A DNA stretch of 64,000 nt. It comes from JAJFIE01 sp964344255 (lineage in GTDB: Bacteria; Pseudomonadota; Alphaproteobacteria; Rhodospirillales; Casp-alpha2). Numbering within the stretch: position 1 is the stretch's first letter; each line of letters begins with the position of its first letter. The notes beneath the pieces were generated by a model. The model had not been told where the DNA came from. It saw nothing but the letters and a program-made list of their open reading frames with translations, and ran no database searches. Both the position numbers and the translations under genes were made by a program. Below are positions 51,451 to 60,537 of this stretch, piece after piece. The DNA lies in NCBI GenBank assembly GCA_964344255.1, contig CAYFMQ010000003.1:1-64000 (forward strand), in the 5' to 3' direction.

Positions 51451-54400
51451 ATGTACACAGTTATTGATGCAGCAATAGATCGGTCCAGAACCATACTGTC
51501 GACATTAGTTCTGATCCTTATTGCCGGTTCTGTAGCCTATCAGGTTATCCCCAAGGAATCGGACCCTGATGTCAATATTCCACTTATCTATGTATCGATG
51601 ACACATGAGGGAATCTCTCCGGAAGATTCCGAGCGACTCCTTATCAGGCCCATGGAACAGGAATTAAGGGCAATCGAGGGATTAAAGGAACTCCGCGCCG
51701 TCGGTTATGAGGGTGGCGCCAATATCATCATGGAATTCGAAGCCGGGTTTGATGCGGATGAAGCACTTGTGGATGCCAGGGAAAAGGTCGATCTCGCAAA
51801 GACAGAATTGCCGGAAGATACTGACGAACCGGAAATTCACGAGGTCAATTTCTCGCTTTTTCCGGTAATTGTCGTTGCCTTGTCCGGCGATGTGCCTGAA
51901 AGAATGCTTTTGAAACTGGCGCGTGACCTGAAAGACCAAATCGAGAGTATTTCAACGGTCCTAAAGGTCGAGATCGCCGGAGATCGTGACGAACTGGTCG
52001 AAATCGTCATAGACCCAATCCGCGTAGAAAGTTACGGCTTGTCGCCTTCCGAAGCTGTATCGACTGTGGGGCGATCCAACTTGTTGGTTGCAGCCGGCGC
52101 TCAGGATACCGGCCGTGGCCGTTTTACTGTCAAGGTTCCGGGATTGTTTGAATCGGTCCGCGACATATCGAACATGCCGATTGCTACCCAGGGTGATTCG
52201 GTTGTCGTCCTTGGCGATGTTGCGGAAATTCGCCGTGGTTTCAAGGATGCAGAGAGTTTCGCACGCATCAATGGTAAACCCGCCCTGGCGCTGGAGATCA
52301 CCAAGCGGACAGGGGAAAATGTTATCGAGACCATTGAACGGGTAAAGGATACTGTCGAAGCCGAGCGTGCTGCATGGCCTGAGGAACTTCAGAAACTCAT
52401 GAATGTCAGTTACTTGCAGGACAAGTCAAAAGACATTCGTACGATGCTGACGGATCTGCAAAACAATGTCATCAGTGCGGTTCTGCTGGTCATGATCGTA
52501 GTCGTCGCCGCCTTGGGTTTGCGGACGGCTTTTTTGGTTGGCGTCGCCATTCCCGGATCATTCCTGATGGCTGTTCTGGTTCTCTATAGTTTCGGCGTAA
52601 CAATCAATATCGTTATTCTTTTCAGCCTGATCCTGGCGGTAGGCATGCTGGTGGACGGAGCCATTGTCGTTACCGAATATGCCGACCGTAAAATGATGGA
52701 GGGCGAGCCGCGTTCAAAAGCCTATGGTCTTGCCGCCAAAAGGATGTCCTGGCCTATCATTGCCTCAACGGCAACCACGCTTGCCGCATTCCTACCTTTA
52801 GTGTTTTGGCCGGGTGTCGTTGGCGAGTTCATGAAGTTCCTGCCGATGACATTGCTGATCACCCTGTCCGCTTCTTTGCTCATGGCGCTCGTATTCGTGC
52901 CGACCCTCGGATCACACATTGGCGCACCGGGAGGAGGAGGGCAGGCCGTCGCCAAGGGCGTCGCTGGCACCGGTGAAGAACATGGCAATCTGGAGGCCAT
53001 TGCTGGTTTAACGGGGGCATACCTGGTTTTGCTGCGAAATGCATTGCAACACCCAGGTAAAATACTTCTCGCTGCCGCTATTGTGCTTGGTGGCGTTCAG
53101 TTCACTTATGCGACGTACGGAAAAGGATTAGAATTTTTCCCCGAAGTCGAACCTGAATTTGCAAAACTCCAGATAAGGGCGCGGGGAAATCTGAGTGTTC
53201 ATGAGCAGGATGCCCTCATTCGGGAAGTGGAAGCCAGGGTCCTCGACATTGATGAATTCAGTTCAATTTATGCCAGGACGGGAAAATCCGAACAGAGCGA
53301 GGAATCCGAAGATATCATCGGGACCATCACGCTGGAGTTCGTCGATTGGGACAAACGCCGCAAGGCCTCCCAAATACTGGCCGAAGTTCGCCAGCGTACA
53401 AATGACCTGGCCGGCATCATGATAGACCGCCGCAAGGAAGAAGCGGGGCCACCCGTGGGGAAAGCGGTGCAGGTTGAACTTTCTTCACGAGATCCTTCGC
53501 TTCTGGAACCTGCGGTTGCTCATGTTTTGAGCGGCTTTGAAACCGTTGGCGGATTTGTCAATATCGAGGACAGTGCGCCACTTCCGGGCATTGATTGGGA
53601 GCTGGGGGTTGATCGCGCCCAGGCATCCAAGTTCGGGGTCGATATCGATATGGTCGGCCGCGCCGTGATGATGGCGACAACCGGTGTGAAGCTAGGCGAT
53701 TACCGGCCCGATGATGCCGACGACGAGATCGATATCCGGGCCCGTTATCCCGTGCAGTATCGGACGGTCCAGCAACTTGACGCCATCCGGGTTTCTTCCG
53801 AATCTGGAATCGTACCGTTGTCAAATTTTGTCGAACGAGTGCCGCGGCAAAAAGTCGGTACGATCAACCGCACGGACGCCAGACGTGTGATGTCGGTTAA
53901 ATCGGATGTTGAAGATGGCTTGCTGGTGGACGATCAGGTAAGCAAGCTTGCTGCCTGGCTGAAAGATAATCCACCTGGATCCGGTGTCGATTACACCTTC
54001 AAGGGCGAAGACGAAGAACAGAAAAAGGCACAGGCGTTTCTGGGTAAGGCATTCGGCGTGGCGTTGTTCATCATGGCGATCATTCTTGTGACTCAGTTCA
54101 ACAGTTTTTATTCGGCGCTGTTGATCTTGTCCGCCGTTATCATGTCGACGATTGGGGTCTTTATTGGGTTGCTGGTCATGGATCAGCCTTTCGGCATTAT
54201 CATGAGTGGTATCGGCGTTATCGCCCTGGCAGGGATTGTCGTTAACAATAACATCGTTCTTATCGACACTTTCGACAGGTTGCGTAAAACCGAGCCGACG
54301 GTCCTGGATGCCATTCTAAGAACGGGTGCGCAGAGGTTGAGGCCCGTTCTGTTGACAACCGTTACGACCGTGCTAGGCCTGATGCCCATGGTTTTGGGCG

Positions 54401-54615
54401 TTAATATCGATTTCCTGACGCGTGAAATCAATATTGGCGCACCATCCACCCAGTGGTGGCAACAACTCTCGACGGCAATTGTTTTCGGCCTGGTCTTCGC
54501 AACAGTCCTGACGCTGGTCGTTACGCCGTGTTCCCTGATGATTCGGCACAACGTCGCGACGTGGTGGAAAAAGAAACGGTTGAGGCCGGCGCGGGATGGA
54601 ATAGCTACAGGCTAA
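51451..54615 (+). CDS. RND-family efflux pump inner-membrane protein
   Basis: 1054 residues from the ATG at 51451 (AAGG eight bases upstream); a longer frame overlaps the adaptor gene. The N-terminus is AIDRSRTILSTLVLILIAGS, then two periplasmic loops and twelve predicted helices. GMLVDGAIVVTEYADRKMMEG near residue 400 holds the proton-relay acid, and GIIMSGIGVIALAGIVVNNN is the second-half counterpart. It exports drugs, lipophiles or metals by proton antiport. Length fits the HAE families. The 3' end overlaps the convergent pssA gene by four bases. Confidence 0.92.
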   Translation: MYTVIDAAIDRSRTILSTLVLILIAGSVAYQVIPKESDPDVNIPLIYVSMTHEGISPEDSERLLIRPMEQELRAIEGLKELRAVGYEGGANIIMEFEAGFDADEALVDAREKVDLAKTELPEDTDEPEIHEVNFSLFPVIVVALSGDVPERMLLKLARDLKDQIESISTVLKVEIAGDRDELVEIVIDPIRVESYGLSPSEAVSTVGRSNLLVAAGAQDTGRGRFTVKVPGLFESVRDISNMPIATQGDSVVVLGDVAEIRRGFKDAESFARINGKPALALEITKRTGENVIETIERVKDTVEAERAAWPEELQKLMNVSYLQDKSKDIRTMLTDLQNNVISAVLLVMIVVVAALGLRTAFLVGVAIPGSFLMAVLVLYSFGVTINIVILFSLILAVGMLVDGAIVVTEYADRKMMEGEPRSKAYGLAAKRMSWPIIASTATTLAAFLPLVFWPGVVGEFMKFLPMTLLITLSASLLMALVFVPTLGSHIGAPGGGGQAVAKGVAGTGEEHGNLEAIAGLTGAYLVLLRNALQHPGKILLAAAIVLGGVQFTYATYGKGLEFFPEVEPEFAKLQIRARGNLSVHEQDALIREVEARVLDIDEFSSIYARTGKSEQSEESEDIIGTITLEFVDWDKRRKASQILAEVRQRTNDLAGIMIDRRKEEAGPPVGKAVQVELSSRDPSLLEPAVAHVLSGFETVGGFVNIEDSAPLPGIDWELGVDRAQASKFGVDIDMVGRAVMMATTGVKLGDYRPDDADDEIDIRARYPVQYRTVQQLDAIRVSSESGIVPLSNFVERVPRQKVGTINRTDARRVMSVKSDVEDGLLVDDQVSKLAAWLKDNPPGSGVDYTFKGEDEEQKKAQAFLGKAFGVALFIMAIILVTQFNSFYSALLILSAVIMSTIGVFIGLLVMDQPFGIIMSGIGVIALAGIVVNNNIVLIDTFDRLRKTEPTVLDAILRTGAQRLRPVLLTTVTTVLGLMPMVLGVNIDFLTREINIGAPSTQWWQQLSTAIVFGLVFATVLTLVVTPCSLMIRHNVATWWKKKRLRPARDGIATG

Positions 54616-55433
54616 TCGCTCTTGCCTGCTGTCTCTGAAGCGGCATTTTGCTTCGCCCAGTCGCGGCTGAGCTTGGCGTGCTTCATTAAGGCGACGGGGA
54701 AGGTCAGCAAATAGAGAACCAGGATCGCTGTCAGGGCGAACCAGGGGACCGTAAAAATTCCGGCAATGATCAGTACGGCGATGATCATTGTCGGCATGTG
54801 CCATTCACGTGAAATTTTTAGACGTTTGAAGGACAGGGTAGGAACCCGGCTGACCAGCAGTGTGGCGACAACGATCATGGTCAGGCTGACAACCTCAACA
54901 CTTCTGACGATCTCGTCTCCGATCTGAAAGGAGATCACCATGGGTAGCAGTACGAGCCCCGCTCCAGCGGGAGCCGGCACACCAGTGAAGAAGTTGGCTT
55001 TCCAGGCCGGCGCATCGGGGTCGTCCAGCATGGTGTTGAAGCGCGCCAGACGAAGCGCACAGCAGGCTGCGAACAGGAGCGCCAGTATCCAGGCAAAGCG
55101 CCCAGCCCCCTGTAGCGCCCAGAGATAAAGCATGATGGCAGGCGCGACTCCGAAGGAAATGAAATCCGACAGGCTGTCCAATTCGGCGCCGAATTTGGAG
55201 GAGCCTTTCAGCAAGCGCGCAACGCGGCCATCCAGGGCATCCAGAATAGCAGCCGCGGCAATGGCCGCCGCCGCGGCCTGCCAGCGGTCCTGGAAGCCGA
55301 ACTTAATGGCTGTCATGCCGGCGCAGAGAGCAAGCAGTGTCAGGATGTTTGGCAGGATACGATTAAAGGACAGTCCCTTAAGGGAACGCCGCCTGCGCTT
55401 TGGTTGCGCCATGTCTGTTTCAGGTTCGTCCAT
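54612..55433 (-). CDS. pssA: CDP-diacylglycerol-serine O-phosphatidyltransferase
   Basis: A 273-residue membrane enzyme. The CDP-alcohol phosphatidyltransferase motif is complete: DGRVARLLKG, then GAELDSLSD (DGxxARx8GxxxDxxxD), about residues 70-92. Six or so helices follow. It makes phosphatidylserine from CDP-diacylglycerol and serine. It follows psd by eight bases, the usual psd-pssA operon. Both products supply phosphatidylethanolamine. The short basic N-terminus (QPKRRRRSLKG) is cytoplasmic. Confidence 0.95.
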   Translation of the reverse strand: MDEPETDMAQPKRRRRSLKGLSFNRILPNILTLLALCAGMTAIKFGFQDRWQAAAAAIAAAAILDALDGRVARLLKGSSKFGAELDSLSDFISFGVAPAIMLYLWALQGAGRFAWILALLFAACCALRLARFNTMLDDPDAPAWKANFFTGVPAPAGAGLVLLPMVISFQIGDEIVRSVEVVSLTMIVVATLLVSRVPTLSFKRLKISREWHMPTMIIAVLIIAGIFTVPWFALTAILVLYLLTFPVALMKHAKLSRDWAKQNAASETAGKSD

Positions 55434-55441
55434 TATCGTTC

Positions 55442-56128
55442 CTAGCTGACGCGTCCTTCGCGAAGTTTTTCCTTGGCTTTCATGTCGGCAATGACGGTTT
55501 CACCGGCAATGGCCGACTGTCCTTCGATAACCAGTGGCGTAACGCCAGCGGGCAAGTATACATCAACCCGGCTGCCAAATCGAATGAGACCGAAACGCCG
55601 TCCGGCCTCGAGCGGCTGCCCCTCCTGCACCTGACAGACAATACGCCTGGCGACCAGTCCGGCGATCTGGACAAAGGCGATGTCCTCGCCGCTGTCGAGC
55701 TCCATCCGGTAGCTTTCCCGCTCGTTATGCTCGCTGGCCTTGTCCAGCGACGCATTGAGGAACTTGCCGGGCCGGTATGCGATGCGCCGGATTATGCCGT
55801 CAGCCGGCGCGCGGTTAACATGGACGTTGAACACGTTCATGAAGATGCAAACCCTGTCGCGCAACTCTTCTCCCATGTCCAGTTCCGGCGGTGGGGCAGC
55901 CTTGTCGATAAGCTGCACGACGCCGTCGGCAGGGGCGATGATCAGGCCTTCCCGGGTTGGCGTGGTCCGCTCCGGATCCCGGAAAAAGTACATGCACCAG
56001 AGGGTCAGAACGACACCCAGCAGGCCGAGCCAGTCATGCGCCCACCAGAGCAGCAGGGTGACGCCAGCAAAAATGCCGATAAAAGGCCACCCGGCTGGAT
56101 TGATGGGCACGAGAACGGTCTTGATCAT
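55442..56128 (-). CDS. psd: phosphatidylserine decarboxylase proenzyme, short type
   Basis: 228 residues from the ATG at 56128; an upstream ATG at 56182 would add 18 residues without family similarity. An N-terminal hydrophobic stretch (WPFIGIFAGVTLLLWWAHDW) anchors it. IAPADGVVQLID, NVFNVHVNRAPADG and IRFGSRVDVYLP are family motifs; the Gly-Ser in RFGSR is the self-cleavage site that makes the pyruvoyl group. It converts phosphatidylserine to phosphatidylethanolamine. It is the first gene of psd-pssA. Confidence 0.94.
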   Translation of the reverse strand: MIKTVLVPINPAGWPFIGIFAGVTLLLWWAHDWLGLLGVVLTLWCMYFFRDPERTTPTREGLIIAPADGVVQLIDKAAPPPELDMGEELRDRVCIFMNVFNVHVNRAPADGIIRRIAYRPGKFLNASLDKASEHNERESYRMELDSGEDIAFVQIAGLVARRIVCQVQEGQPLEAGRRFGLIRFGSRVDVYLPAGVTPLVIEGQSAIAGETVIADMKAKEKLREGRVS

Positions 56129-56347
56129 GGTTGATAGAGCTTTCTGTTTCTTATCGTTGGTCAAAACGGGAGAAAAGGTCACATTATCAGGATGATACCC
56201 CTGCGGCTCTGGAACACAAGACGAAGTGATGGCAGCACTGGCTTATACTTGGAGAAATCGATAGGCTCATGATAGTGTTGATTTTGAATAGAACATTTTA
56301 CACCTGTTTTCTTCGGGTGGGCGCATAAGCGCTGGAGGGGAAGCTAA

Positions 56348-56854
56348 ATGTCAGCATCAGAGCAACATGTTGCTCCTGAAGACCTTCGGGAAATTGTCGA
56401 GCACAAGGGCGTTTTTGCACACCGGGGCGGCTCCGGCACCATCGATTTCCAGTTTACCTATCTCGGATTTCCTTTCGCCGTTCGCGCCGAAGCCGGGACG
56501 CGTGGTTCCACGGTAAACATCCGCGCCGTTCTGGGGTATCTGCCTTATACCTCTGAATCCTACCAGGGCCGTTTCGGTGCCATGGAAGTTATCCGGGCCA
56601 GTTCCCAGGCCATGGGGCAGCGGGTACGCCTGGGCGAAAAACAGCGGCTGATCATGAGCGATACGCGGTTTACCAGGGACACCCTTACGCCCGTCAACCT
56701 GATGGCCGTGATGGTTGATATGTTGTTGCAGGCCAAACCCTATCTCAGCATTCTTTCCGATTATGTTATTCCGGCTGCCGCCAACGAGGAAATCCATGAT
56801 CCGGAAGAAGGCCTGGAGCCCGATGCCATGCAGGCGGCTACTCAGGCAGGCTGA
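56348..56854 (+). CDS. protein of unknown function, YbjN/CesT-chaperone-like in appearance
   Basis: A 168-residue soluble protein with a strong ribosome site (GGAGGGGAAG). Alternating strands (GTIDFQFTYLGFPFAVRAEAG, STVNIRAVLGYLPYTSES) suggest a sheet followed by helices (LMAVMVDMLLQAKPYL). This is reminiscent of YbjN/type III chaperone-like folds, but no family is recognised with confidence. It has no signal peptide. The last 17 bases overlap the convergent LysM gene, so both ends are tight. Confidence 0.6.
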   Translation: MSASEQHVAPEDLREIVEHKGVFAHRGGSGTIDFQFTYLGFPFAVRAEAGTRGSTVNIRAVLGYLPYTSESYQGRFGAMEVIRASSQAMGQRVRLGEKQRLIMSDTRFTRDTLTPVNLMAVMVDMLLQAKPYLSILSDYVIPAAANEEIHDPEEGLEPDAMQAATQAG

Positions 56855-57923
56855 AGATCTGTCCGGGGTAAATCAAATCAGGATCGCCGATCTGTTCCTT
56901 GTTCGCCTTGTAGATCACCGTATAGGACAAACCTTCCCCGTAGACCCGCCGCGCGATGCGCCATAGTGAATTCCCCGGCTGCACCACATAGAAACTGCCC
57001 GGCTCCAGATCCGGCGCAGCATCATCCCGGACAAAGGGCATGGCGATGCGTTCCTGTACAACCCCCAGTTCGTCAACCTGGTCGGCCCTGAGTTCGTACT
57101 GGCCGGCCTTGACCCGGGTCTCGGGAATCATGCTCCATCGGCCGTCCTCATCGGCCTGGGCGGTGCCGATGTAGGTGTTGTCCAGATAGATGTTGACCAA
57201 CGCCCCGGGGCTCGCCCTGCCGGAGAGCTTGAATTCACCCGTATCGTCGTAATCGACCGCATCAATCGTTAGAAGAGCAGGGCTGCTGGAACTCGGGTTC
57301 TGCAGCACGGTTGATGGCTGATCACCCTGTTTCGATGTGGCGACGGCAAATGTTTCGCCCGTGGTGTCGCGTTCGGGAACGACGACCATGACGATCTGGT
57401 CGGATTCGACGCTCTCACCCGTGTTTTCATCAATCGCCCTCAACGAGAGCTGGCGGTTGCCGGGCAGGAGGGCTTCCACCGGCACATAAACCCATTCTCC
57501 CCTGTCATCCGCCCTGACAGTGCCGATGACTCTGTCGCCATCAAGTATTTCGACGGTCTGGCCCGGCTCGGCCCGTCCGGCGAACACCGCGTTGCCTTCC
57601 GGGGTGATGCGGACGACGTCAAAGCTGGGCAGGATGTCCTGGGGCTCTTCCTCGATGGCGAGTTGTGCAGTTTCCAGTTCCGGTATGGATTGGTCCGCAG
57701 TTTCAGGCGGTGTGCTGTCTATTTCGCTGGCCGTTTCATTCGATGGTTCCGGTGGCTGGCCGGTAGCCGTTTCAGGTTCATCAGCTTGCTTGGCCTCGAC
57801 CGGAGGCAGGGGCCTGGGCTCGATGGGATCATCACTCCATAGAACCAGATTGAGCGCAATGGCGCTGCCAACGGCAATCCCGCCCAGAACGGCAAGAAAA
57901 AGCGGGTTCTTAAAAAAGGGCAT
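56838..57923 (-). CDS. membrane-anchored LysM protein with Ig-like domains
   Basis: A 361-residue protein. An N-terminal anchor (PLFLAVLGGIAVGSAIALNLVL) is followed by a Pro/Glu/Thr-rich linker (about 30-95). Two Ig-like (bacterial Ig/SipA-like) repeats come next: VFAGRAEPGQTVEILDGDRV and LSGRASPGALVNIYLDNTYI. A C-terminal LysM domain spans about 308-360 (YVVQPGNSLWRIARRVYGEG, LIYPGQIFSLPE). It probably sits in the inner membrane and binds peptidoglycan. Such proteins are common in Alphaproteobacteria; the exact role is unknown. The ribosome site is GGAGGG. Confidence 0.85.
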   Translation of the reverse strand: MPFFKNPLFLAVLGGIAVGSAIALNLVLWSDDPIEPRPLPPVEAKQADEPETATGQPPEPSNETASEIDSTPPETADQSIPELETAQLAIEEEPQDILPSFDVVRITPEGNAVFAGRAEPGQTVEILDGDRVIGTVRADDRGEWVYVPVEALLPGNRQLSLRAIDENTGESVESDQIVMVVVPERDTTGETFAVATSKQGDQPSTVLQNPSSSSPALLTIDAVDYDDTGEFKLSGRASPGALVNIYLDNTYIGTAQADEDGRWSMIPETRVKAGQYELRADQVDELGVVQERIAMPFVRDDAAPDLEPGSFYVVQPGNSLWRIARRVYGEGLSYTVIYKANKEQIGDPDLIYPGQIFSLPE

Positions 57924-58119
57924 CGAGGCGAGATCCCTCCGGATTTTTAAATAACATCAGCCATGTCCCTATATACCTGTCATATAGGAGGGCAGACGTG
58001 CCCGCAATAGCAGGCTGTAACGGTTCTTAAAGAAAGATACGGGACAAGCACGAACCAAGTCCCTATAAGGGATTAGAGACCTGCCTGCGGGCAGATTTAG
58101 TTAAAGCGAGAGTGCGCCG

Positions 58120-58704
58120 ATGACCTCGATCAAGTCCGTTTGTGTGTTTTGCGGCTCCCGCGAGGGTAACGATTCGCGCTATGCCGATGCCGCCAGGGAT
58201 TTAGGACGCGCGCTTGCTTCACGCGGCATCCGCCTGGTTTTCGGTGCCGGCAGCATCGGCCTGATGGGTATCGTTGCCGATGCGGCGGCAGAAGCCGGTG
58301 GGGAAGTCGCAGGCGTGATCCCGGAATTTCTGGAACGCCTGGAAGTGGGCCGAACCGATTGCGATGAGTTTATCGTCACCGATTCCATGCACAGCCGGAA
58401 ACAGCGCATGTTCGAAATGTCGGACGCCTTTATCTCGCTGCCTGGCGGATTGGGCACGCTGGATGAAACTTTCGAGATCATCACCTGGCGTCAGTTGAAT
58501 CTGCACGACAAGCCCATCATCATCTGGGATGTGGCCGGTTACTGGAAGCCGCTCGCCCAACTCGTGGAAAACACCATCGAAAACGGCTTTAGCGCGCCGG
58601 CAAACCGTAACCTGTTCGAGGTTGTCGAATCCCTGGACGGGGTTTTTACCGCCCTGGCCGCCGGTCCAGAGGCGAAAGCCGAGGCCGACGTTTCGAGATT
58701 GTAG
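58120..58704 (+). CDS. LOG-family cytokinin riboside 5'-monophosphate phosphoribohydrolase
   Basis: A 194-residue Rossmann-like protein of the LOG family. The catalytic/binding motif PGGLGTLDETFEI is near residue 109, and the MHSRKQRMFE segment with the key Arg/Lys pair precedes it. CVFCGSREGNDSRYAD at the N-terminus is the usual opening. It cleaves the ribose-base bond of AMP-like or cytokinin nucleotides. An inverted repeat CCGGGG/CCCCGG (58720-58738) follows but lacks a T tract. It lies about 100 bases upstream of icd. Confidence 0.9.
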   Translation: MTSIKSVCVFCGSREGNDSRYADAARDLGRALASRGIRLVFGAGSIGLMGIVADAAAEAGGEVAGVIPEFLERLEVGRTDCDEFIVTDSMHSRKQRMFEMSDAFISLPGGLGTLDETFEIITWRQLNLHDKPIIIWDVAGYWKPLAQLVENTIENGFSAPANRNLFEVVESLDGVFTALAAGPEAKAEADVSRL

Positions 58705-58803
58705 GCCACACCGGCCTAGCCGGGGCTTGTTTCCCCGGTTCTGTGGATTTATGTTCTGCCCGCTCATGCAAGGCTCAGGCCCGAAGAATCAGGAGGACAC
58801 GGT

Positions 58804-59935
58804 ATGTCAAAGATCAAGGTAGCCAATCCCGTTGTTGAACTGGACGGCGATGAAATGACCCGGATTATCTGGGCCTTCATCAAGGAAAAGCTGATCCTGC
58901 CGTATCTGGATATCGATCTTAAATACTACGACCTCGGTGTTGAGAGCCGTGACGCCACGTCCGACCAGATTACCGTGGACGCCGCAAACGCCATCAAGGA
59001 ACATCGCGTTGGCGTCAAGTGCGCCACCATTACGCCGACCCCGGCCCGGGTCGAGGAATTCGGCCTCAAGGAGATGTGGCGCTCACCGAACGGCACCATC
59101 CGGAACATCATCGGCGGCACCGTGTTTCGTCAGCCCATTATTTGTAACAATGTGCCCCGGTTGGTGCCCGGCTGGACAAAGCCCATCGTTATCGGCCGTC
59201 ACGCCTTCGGTGACCAGTACCGCGCCACGGATTTCAAGTTCCCGGGCGCCGGCAAGCTCACCATCAAGTTTGAGCCCGAAGACGGCGGCGAGGCCATCGA
59301 ACACGAAGTCTTTGACGCGCCCAGTTCCGGGGTCGCCATGGCCATGTACAACCTGGATGAGTCGATCCGCGGTTTTGCCCGCGCCTGCCTGAACTATGGT
59401 CTGAATCTCGGTTGGCCGGTCTACATGTCCCACAAGGACACCATCCTGAAACAATACGATGGCCGCTTCGTGGAATTGTTCAACGAAGTGTTTGAAGCCG
59501 AGTTCGCCGACGCCTTCAAGGAGAAGGGCATCGTCTACGAAGACCGTCTGATCGACGATATGGTCGCTTGCGCCATGAAATGGGATGGCGGGTTCGTGTG
59601 GGCGTGCAAGAACTATGATGGCGACGTGCAATCCGACACCGTGGCCCAGGGCTTCGGCTCGCTGGGTCTGATGACGTCGATCCTGATGACGCCCGACGGC
59701 CAGACGGTTGAAGCGGAAGCCGCCCACGGCACCGTGACGCGCCATTACCGCCAGCATCAGGAAGGCAAGGAAACGTCGACCAATCCCATCGCCTCGATTT
59801 TCGCCTGGACCGGCGGCCTGAAAGCGCGCGGCCGGTTCGACGACACGCCGGACGTCACCAATTTCGCCGAGACGCTGGAGAAGGTTTGCGTCGAAACCGT
59901 CGAGAGCGGCCTCATGACCAAGGACCTCGCCATCC
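58804..59935 (+). CDS. icd: NADP-dependent isocitrate dehydrogenase, C-terminus lost in assembly gap
   Basis: About 377 residues are visible before ten N begin. The reading frame opens DGDEMTRIIWAFIKEKLI and contains TPTPARVEEFGLKEMWRSPN with substrate-binding Ser/Asn/Arg, GTVFRQPI, RHAFGDQY, and the Lys/Asp active-site segments EDRLIDDMVA and VQSDTVAQGF. It is the eukaryote-like homodimeric type, normally about 405 residues, so some 25-30 C-terminal residues are missing. Sequence after the gap does not continue it: the apparent frame there ends after ten residues and is unrelated. It oxidises isocitrate in the TCA cycle. Confidence 0.95.
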
Positions 59936-59945
59936 NNNNNNNNNN
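59936..59945. other. assembly gap (10 N)
   Basis: Ten N within icd. The 3' end of icd is not found after it, so here the gap hides at least 80 or so bases, or the join is between non-adjacent contigs. Confidence 0.95.
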
Positions 59946-59970
59946 TAAGGGTAAGTTTTTGATTTCATTC

Positions 59971-59998
59971 AAAATGTAGACTTTTGTCGACCTTTGTA
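59971..59998. repeat. GTAGAC repeat unit 1
   Basis: AAAATGTAGACTTTTGT at 59971-59987, continuing GTAGAC-TTTT-GTCGAC. The second element is a one-base variant of GTCTAC. The following 6-mer has decayed (GTAATG). Confidence 0.7.
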
Positions 59999-60064
59999 AT
60001 GGCCGGGTCCGGGTTTAAATGGATTTCCAGCCATTTTCCAGCCTGTAAGTCTTTGATATTCAAC

Positions 60065-60096
60065 AAAATGTAGACTTTTGTCTACTTTTGTAGACA
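60065..60096. repeat. GTAGAC repeat unit 2 (most complete)
   Basis: GTAGAC-TTTT-GTCTAC-TTTT-GTAGAC at 60070-60095. The 6-mer alternates in orientation with an exact 10-base period, making two overlapping perfect dyads (60070-60085 and 60079-60096). It begins with the same AAAATGTAGACTTTTGT as unit 1. Confidence 0.8.
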
Positions 60097-60173
60097 TTCA
60101 TCGATTCCAGATTATGGAAAATTCTGAAAACCTTTTTGGGATCAAAGGCTTAAGGCGTTCTACATACAATAAG

Positions 60174-60192
60174 AATGTAGACTTTTGTAGAC
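60174..60192. repeat. GTAGAC repeat unit 3
   Basis: AATGTAGACTTTTGTAGAC: here the two 6-mers are in direct orientation, again with a 10-base period. Confidence 0.7.
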
Positions 60193-60537
60193 CTCACCCC
60201 TGAACAATCCGTATTTCATCCATTTTGTCTAAGTCGGTCATCCCGCGCCTTACGAGCGCGCGAACAATCGCCCGTTTCTTTCCGATTCACCATGTCAAAG
60301 AGCATTAAAGAGAATCGGTATTAAAGCATAAAATAGGAAAAATGTCAAGACCAAAGAGGATTTTGCGTAATTTAGTTTGTGGTTTGATGTTGCCTTCTCC
60401 AGCAATGCCCTGGGGTGGTCAGGCCGGTTGCTTGCCAGACTTAAATTATTCTTTGTCTAATTTGTTTTTGCATCCCAAGCATTTACGATTGTATGTTAAT
60501 GACTTGAATAACAATAATAAAAATCTTGGGAAGCAAC

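Larger units (their letters stand above)
59946..60537. other. gene-poor A+T-rich region with GTAGAC repeats
   Basis: About 590 bases with no convincing gene. A 72-codon frame at 60342-60560 overlaps the kinase start, has no good ribosome site and an Asn-rich end, and is not accepted. The first 250 bases hold three repeat units, listed separately. The kinase promoter probably lies in the A+T-rich 60300-60520 stretch. Confidence 0.6.

Noticed and set aside
58720..58738. Terminator after the LOG-family gene
   Set aside because: CCGGGG/CCCCGG hairpin is present but there is no T tract; kept only as a remark.
59971..60192. CRISPR array
   Set aside because: Repeat units are short, only three, differ in internal order, and spacers are uneven (about 95 and 110 bases); no cas genes.
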